This document shows, one piece after another, positions 48,928-60,242 of a stretch of 64,000 nucleotides of DNA; the first letter of the stretch is position 1, and each line of letters begins with the position of its first letter. The stretch comes from Panax quinquefolius. Lineage: Eukaryota; Streptophyta; Magnoliopsida; Apiales; Araliaceae. A model generated the notes under the pieces. That model searched no databases. It was not told the origin of the DNA and worked only from the letters and a program-made list of their open reading frames with translations. Made by a program: the position numbers and the translations under genes. The DNA is taken from assembly GCA_020205615.1 (NCBI GenBank), contig CM035163.1, positions 53,851,899-53,915,898 on the forward strand, read 5' to 3'.

Positions 48928-50862
48928 TTAGCGTTGACCCAAAACAGCCCCTACTGCATAGTCGCTCGCATCGCACATTAACTCAAAAGGCATATTCCAA
49001 TCCGGTGCGATAATAACTGGTGTTGTAGCCAATGTTTTCTTTAATAAATCAAATTTTGACTTACAATCTTCTTCGAACTTGAAAACTACATATTTCTCTA
49101 AGAGATTGCATAATGGTTTCGCAATCTTAGAGAAATCCTTAATGAACCTTCGGTAAAATCCCGCATGTCCCAAAAAATTGCGGATTCCCTTGACTGTAGT
49201 TGGTGGTGGAAGATTTTCTATTGTTTCTAACTTTGCTCTATCAACCTCTAATCCCTTTGCTGAAACCTTGAAGTGGCACTTTTCCCTGTTAAGAACCAAG
49301 TTTGTCTCCACACATCGCTTTAAAACCATCACCAATTTCTCCAAACAAGCATCAAAATTATCTCCATAGACAGAGAAATCATCTATGAAGACTTCCACAT
49401 GCTTTTCCACAATGTCCGAGAAAATGGCCATTATACACCGTTGGAAAGTTGAGGGTGCATTACACAAGCCAAAAAACATTCTCCTGAAAGCAATGGTGCC
49501 ATATGGGCATGTGAAAGTAGTCTTTTCTTGATCTTCGGGGGCAATGACTATTTGATTATACCCCGAATACCCGTCCAGTAGGCAGTAAAATTCGTGTCCC
49601 GCCAATCTATCCAACATCTGATAGATGAAAGGTAGAGGAAAATAGTCTTTATGGGTCTCTTTATTTAACTTTCTGTAATCCATGCAAACCCTCCAACTGG
49701 TCACTATCCTCGTCGGAATTAGCTCATTATCATCATTCTTCACTACGGTCATTCCTCCCTTTTTCGGCACACATTGAACTGGACTAACCCACGCACTGTT
49801 TGTAATTGGTTAGATGATTCCCGCATCCAACCACTTTAAAATTTCTTTCTTCACTACTTTTTTCATGATTGGGTTGAGCCATCTTTGTTGTTCCACTATT
49901 GTCTTTGCTTCCTCTTCCATAAGAATTTTGTGCATGCAAAAGGATCTGCTAATTCCCTTGATATCTGTAATTGTCCATCCTATAGCCGATTTGTGTTCTC
50001 TAAGAACTCTCAGCAACTTATTTTCCTGCAATTCGTTAAGTGCAGCAGAAATAATAACAGGTAAAGTATTAGAATTGCCTAAATATGCATACCTGAGATG
50101 TTTAGGGAGTGGCTTAAGCTCAAGAGTAGGTGGTTCCTTCAATGAAGGTTTCATCTCTGTTGTGGCTCTTTCCTTCATGTGCAATGGTTCGAATGGTGCT
50201 TTTAATCTGCTAACTCGTGGCAAAGAATCTAGCATATGCAAATAATCAACAAATTCTGGATCATCCACATCCTCATCTCCCAATAATGTAGTTTCCAATG
50301 GATCATTAACCAAACTCTTTTCCATGTCTTCATGAACTATTCGATCAATGACATCCACCCGATAACACTCTTCTTCATCCGTAGGAAACTTCATGGCCTT
50401 GAACACATTGAACTTGACTTCTTGATCTTGAACCCTCATAGTTAGTTCACCTTTTTGCACATCGATGAGAGTTCTACCCGTAGCTAAGAATGGTCTCCCT
50501 ATAATGATTGGGATATTTTTATCTTCCTCGTAATCCAGAATTATGAAGTCAGCAGGGAATATAAATTTATCCACTTTTACCAGAATGTCTTCCAAAATTC
50601 CTCCTGCATGCTGATCGACCTATCGCCAACTATAGAGAAATATTGGCCTTGCTTTTTGAGTCGGTAAATCCAATTCGATGTATACTGATAATGGCATGAG
50701 ATTTACACTCGCCCCAAAATCACATAAACACTTTTGAAATGCCATATTCCTAATTATACACGAAATAGTGAAACACCCCAAATCTTTCAACTTTTGCGAT
50801 AACTTCCTTTGTAAAATTGCACTGCACTCCTCCGTTAAAGCTACCGTTTCAAAATCTTCCAC
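48928..50862 (-). pseudogene. Athila-like protease and reverse transcriptase, two in-frame stops
   Basis: A single reading frame runs from 50862 to 48928, interrupted only by a TAG at 50620-50622 and a TAA at 49810-49812. The protease active site is LCDFGASVNLMP (about 50725), with the second conserved block IIIGRPFLATGRTLIDV near 50490. A linker follows, with an Athila-type stretch of acidic and Pro-rich residues. RT begins with the AKTIVEQQRWLNPIMKKVV region (about 49870), then CVPKKGGM, VCMDYRKLN and FIDD at 49378-49389. Two point stops in about 1.9 kb indicate a much younger copy than the array elements. Confidence 0.88.
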
Positions 50863-52535
50863 TTCTTTTTCCTTGATAAAATTCCCTTCATGTATTTAGC
50901 ATAACTTGGCATTTTCTCTAAGGCTTCTGCGAACGGAATATTTATTTGGAGTTTCTTAAAAACTTCTAAAAACTTGCTAAATTTCTTGTCTAACTTTTGT
51001 TTTTGAATTCTCTGCTGAAATGGTGGTGGAGGATACACAACTGGTTCCTTATCTGTTTTACCCATATTCTCGTGCTTTTCTTACACATGATTGTCCTCAA
51101 CCACTTTGTTTTCTCCTTCTTTGTTATCGTCTTTTGTCACCAAATTCTCTATTTTCTGTCCCTCAAGCTGTTTTCCACTCCATAACATAATTGCCTGACA
51201 TTTCTCATGAATACCTTTCGAATTTTTCTCTGTATCACTGGGTAAAGTTCATTGAGGCCTATTATTCAAGGCAAAAGCTATCTATCCCATCTGATTTTCC
51301 AAATTCTTGATGGCTAATGCTTGAGATTTCATAGCCGCCTCATTACTTGTTATATAATTTGACAACAACTCTTCTAAATCTATTTTTCTCTCCTGTTGTT
51401 GAGTTGTTTGTTGATTCTAAAATCCTGGGGGATAAGATGGTCGTGGAGCTTGCTGATGCTGATTATTACTCCACGCAAAGTTATGATGATTCCTATTCCC
51501 CGAATTATAGGCATTCTGGTACATGTTCTGTGGAATCCTATTGTAACTAACCATAAATTACACTGACACTGGGTTGATTGCACATTGATATGTAGGATGT
51601 TCACCAGCGCATAATTCACAAATAGCTGTAACCTGCTTAGTGTGTACCCCTGACAAAGCATCCACTTTCTTTGATAGCGCTGAAATCTGCGCTGCTAATG
51701 TCATCACTCCATCTAGCTCTAACACCCCAACCACCTTAGGTTGTGTCAATCTTGCCGTGGGCCACTGGTAGTTGTTAGCCTCCATTGTTTCTATCAATTC
51801 GTATTCCTCCTCATAACTCTTTTCCATAAAAGCTCCACCCGAAGCCGCATCTATACTGGTCTTGAGATTTCCATTTAACCCGTTATAGAATGTGTTCATC
51901 TGTAGCCATTTAGGTAATCCATGATGTGGGCACTTTCTAAGCAATTCCTTATATCTCTCCCATGCTTCATACAATGATTCCCCATGCTTCTGTTCAAACA
52001 TGGTAATCTCGTTTCTCATTTTTGTCGTCTTTGCTGGTGGGAAAAATTTTGCTAAGAATTTTTGAGCGAGGTCTTCCCATGTAGTTATTGATCTCAGCGG
52101 TAAAGAGTGTAGCCAACTCTTCGCCTTGTCCTGCAAAGTAAATGGGAACAAGTGAAGCCTTACTGCATCATCTGACACCCCATTATACCTGAAGGTGTCA
52201 CAAATCTCCAAAAAGTTGACCAAATGTTCGTTCGAATCATCATTTGCTAGTCTCCTAAACTATACCAAATTTTGGATCATCTGAATAGTCTCAGGCTTGG
52301 TTTCAAATGTATTCGCATCTATAGCAGGCCTGTTAATATTTGATTGAAGCTCAGTCACTTTCAGAGTAGCAAAGTCCCTCAACACTTTCTGGTCTTCGGC
52401 AGCCATTGCTTCTTCTTTTTTAGAATTCTCGAAGTTTTCCCTTGTATCCTTGATCCACTTACTTAGCCTTTGAAACTGTCTCTCAATGTCGTCCTCAAAA
52501 GGAATTAAGTCTGGATTTTTGGATCGAGTTTGCAT
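50841..52535 (-). pseudogene. Athila-like gag, one premature stop then frameshifts
   Basis: It starts at the ATG 52533-52535 (MQTRSKNPDL), about 108 bases after the PBS. The frame is open for 91 codons to a TAG at 52257-52259 and then continues in the same frame to 51558. 52223-51558 is a typical retrotransposon Gag (SWLHSLPLRSITTWEDL, FYNGLNG) ending in a knuckle CELCAGEHPTYQC. After 51558 a Gln-rich tail, in shifted frames, leads to a Pro-rich PPPPFQQR block (51020) and the KMPSYAKYMKGIL segment typical of the Athila Gag-protease junction. Confidence 0.88.
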
Positions 52536-52642
52536 AAACTAACTTCAAAAACCTGAAATAAAACAAAAAAAAAAAAATGTTTAAGTAAAACTGAACTAAT
52601 TAAACTGATATTGAAAAATTATTAAAATCAATACTAGTCCTT

Positions 52643-52655
52643 GGCAACGGCGCCA
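52643..52655 (-). other. Athila-like primer binding site
   Basis: The minus strand reads TGGCGCCGTTGCC. This is the Asp-tRNA-type primer site typical of Athila elements. Confidence 0.85.
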
Positions 52656-52664
52656 AAAACTTAT

Positions 52665-53610
52665 TGGTGTAAATTCCAATTACGCACAATACGCAAGTTT
52701 ACGTGGTCAACAAGTAATATAATGATAAGAAAAGAATCGTTCCCACAGAGAATAGCAAGAAATTAATCTTAACAATTATCAATTTTGTATTAACCTAATT
52801 TTATTAAACTAACCCAAATTAAGAATGATAACTAAAAAAAACCTATACACTAAAAATAGTAATTAATCAACACAACTTAAAAACTTTAATTTCAAATAAA
52901 TAATGGAGAATTAGGCTTTACAACTTCACTTTAAGTATCATTCCAATTATCACACTTTATTTCAATTTAATTCATTATCACAGTTTATTAATCAAGAACA
53001 CTCATGTAGATTTAGCCATTTCTCAATGCACTAAAACCATACCAACTTAATTCCACAATTCAGATAGAATTAAGCCAAACATCCTAAATAACTAATTCAC
53101 TATATCCTATGTGAATTATAATTAAGAAGGATTTAATTTCAAGTTATTACCAGATTACATGCGATGCTAGGCATATCTCTACCCTAACATAAATCAAGAA
53201 TCCATTCAATAACAGAATTCAAGAACACATGCTATTGTGACTAGGTCTAGAATCATACATCATCTCTCGAATCCATAAAATTCCACATAAAATTGGTGAT
53301 TAACCAATTCATAAATTAATCATAAATCACAATAAATAAATTGAATTATTAATTTATTAAACTTAAATCAAGGTATAATAATTGTCATTCAACATTAAAG
53401 ATCCATTGCAAGCCTAAAAAGTAATTTACTTCGTAACTAATGAATTAAATATTGAATAAATAAAAGAAATCATCATCCTAATTACACAAATTGAAATTAA
53501 AGAAGAATAGTAGTACACCACCCTTCTCGCCCTTCAAATATGCAATCTTCGTGAAATCACTCTTTTCTTGTTCCTCCAAATTCTTGTTGCTCAATCAGAT
53601 TTTCTAAGTG
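52665..53610 (-). repeat. Athila-like 5' LTR, truncated (946 of about 1525 bp)
   Basis: Aligned to 29733-30690. The match stops at CTAAGTGTG where the Tat-like LTR begins. The missing U3 and promoter part should lie beyond the right edge of the window if this is a simple insertion. Confidence 0.82.
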
Positions 53611-53675
53611 TGTAGTAGACACTCAAAATTTTCTGCGTGACATTACATTAACATTGTAGGAGGGCAGAATTGCCT

Positions 53676-54098
53676 TTCAGAGATAACCTTGGAGGATAGC
53701 TCAGCTCAATCCCGGAAACAACACCGGAAGTGTCAGTTTCAACCTCAGAGATAACCCCGAGGAATGTAGTTCAAATACTAGAAATCACACCGGAGAAGGG
53801 TGTTACATCTCAAAGATAACCCCGAGATACTCAATCTCAGTCCCGAAAATAACACCGGGAAAGACAACATTAACCTTGGAGATAACCCCGAGGAATGCAG
53901 TTGCAGTCAACTTATGCAGTAAACTTCAACCTCAGAAACCAAATCGAGGCACTCAACTCCAGTCCCGGAGATAACCCCGGGAGGTCAGGCATACCTCAGA
54001 GATAACCTTGAGGACATCTAGTACTTGCAGCAGCCCAATCTCAGAGATAACCCTGAGCAACGACTACTTTATCAGCCCAAACCGGAGATAACCCCGGG
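53676..54098. repeat. Array of short inverted repeats with a constant core in U3
   Basis: Twelve units have a core near AGATAACC at 53681, 53716, 53749, 53782, 53814, 53847, 53880, 53936, 53969, 54000, 54045 and 54086. Most gaps are 31-35 bp. Arms pair and differ between units: CTTGG/CCGAG (53880), TCCCGG/CCGGGA (53969), CTCAG/TTGAG (54000), CTCAG/CTGAG (54045). At 53814 the outer arms ATCTC/GAGAT pair. The unit at 53782 is degenerate. The array lies just upstream of the TATA box, as an enhancer-like array would, and would also be in the 3' end of the transcript if the 3' LTR matches. Confidence 0.8.
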
Positions 54099-54185
54099 GA
54101 ATGGGAAAATCATACTTCGAGAAGACTGGACCGACAGAGCACGGGGCACCCCGGGCAGCCGCGGGTGTTCTTGCGTCTCCCCCCT

Positions 54186-54197
54186 CTATAAATAGAG
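54186..54197 (+). promoter_or_regulatory. Tat-like LTR TATA box
   Basis: CTATAAATAGAG in a GC-rich surrounding, followed about 100 bases on by typical R-region sequence. It would drive the element's genomic RNA. Confidence 0.75.
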
Positions 54198-54504
54198 GGC
54201 TTGGGGTGGCTATTTTGTAAGAGAAAATGGCTAGAAAGCCCTGTCCAATTTACTCTGTACACACCCTAAACTAAGTGCTTTCTCATTTTAAACACTTGTG
54301 AGCTTAAATTCAGTCATATTTTTACAGGTGAGAGCTGAGTGTTCATCCATTTAAAGTTATAGAAGTCTTCTTTGGCAGTCCACTGTAAGCCTTCTTACAC
54401 CTTTTAAAGCCTTTCTCTTCTACTTTGCACACACCGTTATTCACATTGAGAGTCATGTTATGTGTGTATGCCTGCACTTGATTCCGTGGCTTTTATTTCC
54501 TTTT

Positions 54505-54509
<5 letters not shown>

Positions 54510-54569
<60 letters not shown>

Positions 54570-54636
54570 TTATATATATGAATTGTTGTCAAACTCATTT
54601 GATGAGCCCTGGATTTTACATCCTGAGCGTTTATTT

Positions 54637-54683
<47 letters not shown>

Positions 54684-54708
54684 AGAATATATGGATGTAA
54701 AATCTGTG

Positions 54709-54759
<51 letters not shown>

Positions 54760-54822
54760 CGATAAATCATTTGAAATGATAAACCTGCGGGATCGATATA
54801 TATATATCATATGTGTTTATCG

Positions 54823-54854
<32 letters not shown>
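54510..54854. repeat. Cluster of (TA)n microsatellites
   Basis: Runs at about 54516-54565, 54640-54680, 54713-54758 and 54822-54854. The segments between them are short and partly related (GGATTTTACATCC near 54611; the reverse sense of GGATGTAAAATC near 54692). Self-complementary TA tracts can extrude cruciforms and are also prone to length error in assemblies. Two further runs lie at 55074-55118 and 55403-55426. Confidence 0.85.
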
Positions 54855-54856
<2 letters not shown>

Positions 54857-55068
54857 CATTTCTGTCAGGCCTGGAGTTTATTTTGTGGCCTTTTACTGCT
54901 TTATTTACATTCTGTTCCGCCTGGAGTTTACTTCATGACGGTTGATCATTTTCACTGCTTTATTTACATTTCGTCCCACCTGGAGTTTACTTCGTGACGG
55001 TTGATCGTCTTTACTACTTTATTTACATTTCTGATCCCCCATGGAGGTGCTTCGTGGTGGTTGATCAT

Positions 55069-55118
<50 letters not shown>

Positions 55119-55195
55119 ATTTGTCGTTTTTATATATTTACATTTTCGATCCCCCATGGAGGTGCTTCGTGGTGGTTGATCATGTCTGTATATAT
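54852..55195 (+). repeat. Five-unit tandem repeat of about 60-70 bp in the Tat-like LTR
   Basis: Each unit has TTTACATT, then a C-rich stretch with CTGGAG or ATGGAG, then CTTCGTGRYGGTTGATC. Units start near 54852, 54905, 54962, 55022 and 55135. The last two (CCCCCATGGAGGTGC) are a subtype separated by a (TA)n run, which suggests duplication after divergence. Confidence 0.75.
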
Positions 55196-56021
55196 ATTTA
55201 CAGCTTATATATATAACTGCTTACTGCTTTCATATAACTTGCGGCATCATGTGAGCCTAGGAATCATGTGATCACAGATTCAGTCTACTGAATCTAGATT
55301 CGGTTCCCGTAATGGACATTTTAGTTGTAAGCAACTTGTAAATTATTCACGGTGTTTGAATTTCCTTAGATGGCTTTCATGCCCACAAGGAGTTCGACAC
55401 TACTATATATATATATATATATATTATTTTCTTGAAGATGTTTCGCATCTCAAAAATAAAAGCAATCAAGCCGAACATTTAATAAAATGAAAGTATCAAA
55501 GACCTCAATTACTATTGAGCACAGGGTTTGAAAAACCTCTTTTATAAAACCTCATTCCTATATCTTGTTTAAAACTGAATTTTTATACAAATTCAAACCC
55601 TGTGTATATAGGTGCGAACGAGGCATAACACTACTTTCAAATAAATTGCACATTGATCCACACACACACACACACATTCATATAACAGTTTAATTGAAAA
55701 GTGGCGGTCACCGTTGTAACATGGATGTCGGGAGGTGCCTAACACCTTCCCTCCGCATAAGCAAGTCCTCGGACCCTAATGAATCTCGATTTCACAGACT
55801 CGTTTAGTAGTGTCACATCACTGGGTCAATGTGCAAACCTTTTCTCGGTTATGTTGGTATAACTATTTAAAAAAACCAAATGACAACTCTTATAGTCATA
55901 TCGTCGACATATAAATGTCGAACCTTTTTACAACTTGTCTTTTCAAACAAATCTCACCTAACATGAGAACACCAAAAGACAAGAACAGAAGAGGGACAAT
56001 GAAAATCCCGACGTCGACAGG

Positions 56022-56039
56022 TGGCAACTCTGTTGGGGA
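56022..56039 (+). other. Tat/Ogre-like primer binding site
   Basis: TGGCAACTCTGTTGGGGA, two bases after the LTR. It resembles the TGGCGACTCYRCTGGGGA site of Tat/Ogre elements. From memory this is assigned to Arg tRNA; not checked here. Confidence 0.7.
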
Positions 56040-56690
56040 CTGCAGTAAGAGGAATTAAGCCGCTACTACAAGCTTTTCAAAACTGTTATATGCTTGTTTG
56101 TGGATGTTGCATTTACAATTTTTATGAATGTGTACAAATGCATTTTACTTACTGCACTACAATATATGTATCTATGATATTAGTGCTTCGCACATGTCAT
56201 CATTTCCATAACGGTGAGACACGTTGCATGTGAATGTATGTTCTATGGTTCCTCCACCAGGGGGCTATCATGTCGGAGTTTGATTACTGGATAGTAGGGA
56301 GACTAATTCCAACGAGGCTTAGGAAAGGCTCCACCCAGATTCGCTCCAGTTGAAAGACCGGATTAACTTCCCGTCAAGTAAATTGCGATGATCTGGGAAC
56401 CTTTATGCCAAAAATCCACGAAAGTAACCTAAGATAGGTCAACCTTTGATAAACCAAACGCGGAGGAAAGTCTCTTCATGCTTTCCATTTTTAATTACTT
56501 GTAATTTCATTCCATGTCAATCTCTATGAAATGGAAAATATGAAGAATATGTGTACATGCATATTAAGGCTTGACATGCTATCAAATAACACCCGTTTTA
56601 TAGGATAATATTCCTAAAATGGACACATTATGATAGCATATAAACATTTATACATTCCCTAAGACTAAACTACATAAGTTTTTGTAGGGA
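56040..56690 (+). other. Leader between PBS and gag, no gene seen
   Basis: About 650 bp. The longest frame (56021-56233) overlaps the PBS and is probably chance. Ogre elements often carry an extra ORF here, but none is visible. Confidence 0.55.
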
Positions 56691-58603
56691 AGCAATTGGG
56701 CCTGTTACTCGTTCAAAGTCCAAAAAGGCCACGAGCCTACAGCCAATTATGTCTTCATCTGACTAGTCTAATCCTGCTCCTGTCTCTCGAGAAGAATTTG
56801 ATAGATTAACCAAACAAATTATAGATTTGGCTGTTCTGCTTAAAGAACTACACCAGTCTACTCAGGGTTCATGAATACCCGTACATACAGAATCCTCTGC
56901 ACATGGAGGAGCACAAGGTTCGGATAAAACAATTCCTGAACTTTAGTTAGATACAACCAACAAAAAACCTGAAAACACTTTTCTCAAAGAAGATCTAGAC
57001 ACCGGTGATATCAGGAAAAAGGTCCTTCAAATGGAAGAGACCATGCGGTCTATAAAAGGGATTGGAGCACATAGGAGTGTTTCTTATACTAATCTTTGTA
57101 TATTCCCTGGTGTTCATTATCCAGAGAAGTTCAAGACTCCGAACTTTGAAAAGTATGATGGGTTAGGAGATCCTTACACACACTTGAAGGTATTCATTAG
57201 AGAACTCGGATCTTATACCGAGGATGAGAAGCTCAGAATGTAGTTGTTTCAAAAGAGTTTAACTGGAGAAGCCCGATCATGGTATACTAGATTAGACAAT
57301 TCTAGGATCCACAGTTGGGAGGAGCTAGTTCATGCCTTCCTCAGTCAGTACAGCTTCCAGTCTCAGATGGCTCCTGACCGGTACCAAATTACCAAGGTCA
57401 AGAAATAATCTAATGAGTCTTTTCGAGAGTATGCTCAAAGGTGGAGGCGCCTTGCTGCTCAAGTTATTCCTACTATGACAGAATCAAAAATTATGATGAC
57501 CTTCATAGACATACAAGAAGCTCCTGAGGGTCTGGAACTTATGGAAACAACCCCCGGAGGGTCCATAAAAAGAAAGAGGAAGATGTTTCCTTGATACTAC
57601 AAGGTTAAAAAGGCAGTTCGAACATGCCTATCAAGAGGAGAAACTACTCCCCTTTTCCAGCATAGTCTTCCAACCCCTCATTGCCAAAGGGTGGAGAAGT
57701 CTGACGCAATCGAGTGTTCACACCCCTAAGGGATTCGTTCGAGAATGTTCTTAATCTTTTAACTACTCAGAAGATAATTACACATCTTATTCCACCAGCC
57801 AACCCGAATGGGAAGGGTTACAATGCTACACGGAAGTGTGCTTATCATGTCGGGGCATAGGGATATGATACTCAGGATTACTGGGCCTTGAAACACAAGA
57901 TCCGGGATTTAATCAATAACGGGGAGATTGTGGTGACTAAACCTGACCAACCTCATGTGCATGATAACCTTCTTCCTCAACACAAAGAAGAAGAGGTCAA
58001 TATAATTAATTGGAGCAATGGACAATGTTCCAATCACATTGTTGAATCTTCCCAAACTAGCAAGGACGGTGCTGACAAATGGGATTACGTACAGTTCTAG
58101 TTCATGATGGAACAAAAGATTAAGGCTCTTTGTAAGCAGGTAGAGCAATTAGCAGAACTGGTAATCCATCAACACCAAGTCACACGCCAATTAGTCAGTC
58201 AGGAGCATGCTAGTCTCCTTCCTTTTGTTATGAACACTCCATCATCGCCTTCAGAAAGTGAAACACTGGAGGATAAATTTCAAAAAGAGCATGTGCCAAA
58301 GCCCGTCAGGATTTTTCCAACAAAAGGGAATTTACATACCTTGGCCAACCTATGGAGGAGATATTTCAGATGCTGATCAATGAAGGAAGAATTACATCCC
58401 TTCTACCTCCAATCAATCCCCGCTCCAGATGGTTCAATTCTAATGGAGTATGCAAGTATCATTCCCATTCTCGTGGTCACAACACAGAAAAATGCTGGGC
58501 ACTCCGCCACATCATTCAGAATTTAATTGATAGCGGTGTCTTACAGATGGAAGACGATGACAGTTTGTTACTCGAGAGTGGGAATACCTATCCTACAAAA
58601 TAG
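56690..58603 (+). pseudogene. Tat/Ogre-like gag, broken
   Basis: The best part is 57031-57243, with VHYPEKFKTPNFEKYDGLGD, followed after a TAG (57241-57243) by FQKSLTGEARSWYTRL, the core of the Gag domain. A TAA at 57406-57408 and frameshifts near 57590-57780 break it further. Towards the C-terminus two related modules occur: CAYHVGA...ALKHKIRDLINNG (about 57837-57920, with an internal TAG) and CKYHSHSRGHNTEKCWALRH (about 58449-58540). The protein would coat the element RNA. Confidence 0.8.
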
Positions 58604-58619
58604 AAGAACGACGTAGCAG

Positions 58620-60242
58620 TTATATCCACTGAGGATGATTTGGCTGCCAGTCCACTCACAATACAAGCAATTCAACTCAAAGGTGCTGACAATCCTTTGA
58701 AAGTGGCTGCTCCAGAGCCAATTCTCTTGTCATCTAGGTCACAGTATCCTGTTGTCAACTTGAAAAAGTCCCATGGAATTATGGGCAGGCTAAAGGATCT
58801 ACATCACATACAAATGTTGCGGTATCGAAGGAGAATCCATTGTATCTTCCCCATCAGGCGATGAAGCCTACCATCAAATCAAATGGGAAATTTTCGACGA
58901 AGAAAATTGAAGAGTTCCTCCGTACCATGGGCCATAATGAAGCTAAAGTGGTTTTAAGATTGAGAGAAGCTCCACAACAAATTTCCATATTGGACTTGGT
59001 TTTCTCTTCCGAAGATCACAGGAAGATCTTGCTAAGGGTTTTGGAAGAAGCCCATTTACTGAAATCAGTAGATGTGGAAAAATTCCAACATCTGGTTGAT
59101 CACATTTTTAGTAACAATGTCATATCTTTCACTGATGATGACATACCCGCTGAAGGGACTGGTCATTGTAAGCCGTTGCACATAGCGGTTTTGTCCTATA
59201 GATACATAGTGGGAGGAGTCTTGATAGATGGAGGTTCATCTCTGAATATCTATCCTTATGCTACCTTGGAGAAGATGAATATCAACCCCAAGAGGATCAA
59301 AAGCAGCCATACGGTTATCAAAGCTTTTGTCGGATCCTGATGAAATGCCGTTGGAGAGATTGAACTACCAGTGAAGATTGGTCCACATGCATTCAGTATA
59401 TCCTTTCACGTGCTCAGAATAGCTACAGGATACAACCTGCTTTTAGGAAGACCATGGATTCATATGGCTAGAGCCGTCCCTTCCACCCTTCACCAGCAAC
59501 TCAAGTACATTATCAGCAATAGCCTAGTCACTATTAATGCTGAGCCGGAATGTCCTGAAAAAGGTGACATACCACTCATCAACTTCAACACAGAAGTTGA
59601 GTCGGTCAGTTTCCATGCCCTGGAGGTGAGCAACACTCATTACCATCCCATTAGAGCGCCACCTCTCACACCCAAGATTTCTGCTAGGGTAATGTCGACC
59701 ACTCAAGAGATGATGTCATTAGGTCATCAACTTGGACAAGGGTTGGGCAAAGATCATCAGGGCATTAAGCGCCCAATTCAAGTTCCTAGTCAAACAGGGA
59801 CAACTGGATTAGGCTATTCTGCTAGCTCTAGTCATAGGAATCCTCACAAGCACAAACAGATTCCTTCATCTTTAGCCATACGACGATTATCTCCACCTAC
59901 AGATCCTGAGCCTATACAGTCTCTGGTAAAGGTTCCGGCCCATGTTATGGCTATGTTATTTCCCAAACCGATACTGGTTAGAGAAAAAGAGGTCCTGATT
60001 CCTGATCCCGAAGTGGAAGAAAGGGAACGGAGACGTAAACAAGACATCGCCAATATTTTATCTCATCTACACATCCTTTTACATGATGAGAACACAAATA
60101 TATACACTCCAGACGATGATTGTCCTGATATTATGGTCATCATTCGGAAGAAGGAGGATGATGATAGTCCTTTCATTACTGCCGTCCACCAGGACTTCAC
60201 CCTTGACAATTGGAGCAGCACTCCTTGCATTTGTCGCCAAGG
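58620..60242 (+). pseudogene. Tat/Ogre-like protease with G-patch-like segment
   Basis: 58840-59340 contains the conserved region before the protease (IEEFLRTMGHNEAKVV, LVFSSEDHRKILLRVLEEAH) and the active site VLIDGGSSLNIYP (about 59220). Gly stands where family members have Thr or Ser after Asp. A stop at 59338-59340 interrupts, and the frame 59371-60246 resumes with GYNLLLGRPWIHMARAVPST. GHQLGQGLGKDHQGIKRPI (about 59723) followed by GLGY is a G-patch-like segment, known from Ogre polyproteins. The frame ends in an acidic tail at the candidate splice donor 60243. Confidence 0.8.

Larger units (their letters stand above)
29733..53610 (-). mobile_element. Athila-like Ty3/gypsy element carrying nested insertions
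   Basis: The left (3') LTR is 29733-31257 and the right (5') LTR starts at 52665. The PBS TGGCGCCGTTGCC is at 52643-52655. Gag, protease, RT, RNase H and integrase run leftwards from 52535 to 47329. The interior is split by a chromovirus (about 32196-44706) and a small LTR element (about 44707-46239). Without these the element would be about 10.4 kb, normal for Athila. The right LTR is cut at 53610 by the Tat-like element. Confidence 0.85.
53611..56019 (+). repeat. Tat/Ogre-like 5' LTR (2409 bp)
   Basis: It starts TGTAGTAGACACTC and ends CGACA two bases before the PBS. U3 (to about 54190) holds the inverted-repeat array. A TATA box follows at 54186-54197, and R/U5 holds several (TA)n runs and a five-unit tandem repeat. 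No gene. Confidence 0.8.

Noticed and set aside
54506..55216. Frames encoding long Ile-Tyr repeats on both strands
   Set aside because: They are simple translations of (TA)n microsatellites.
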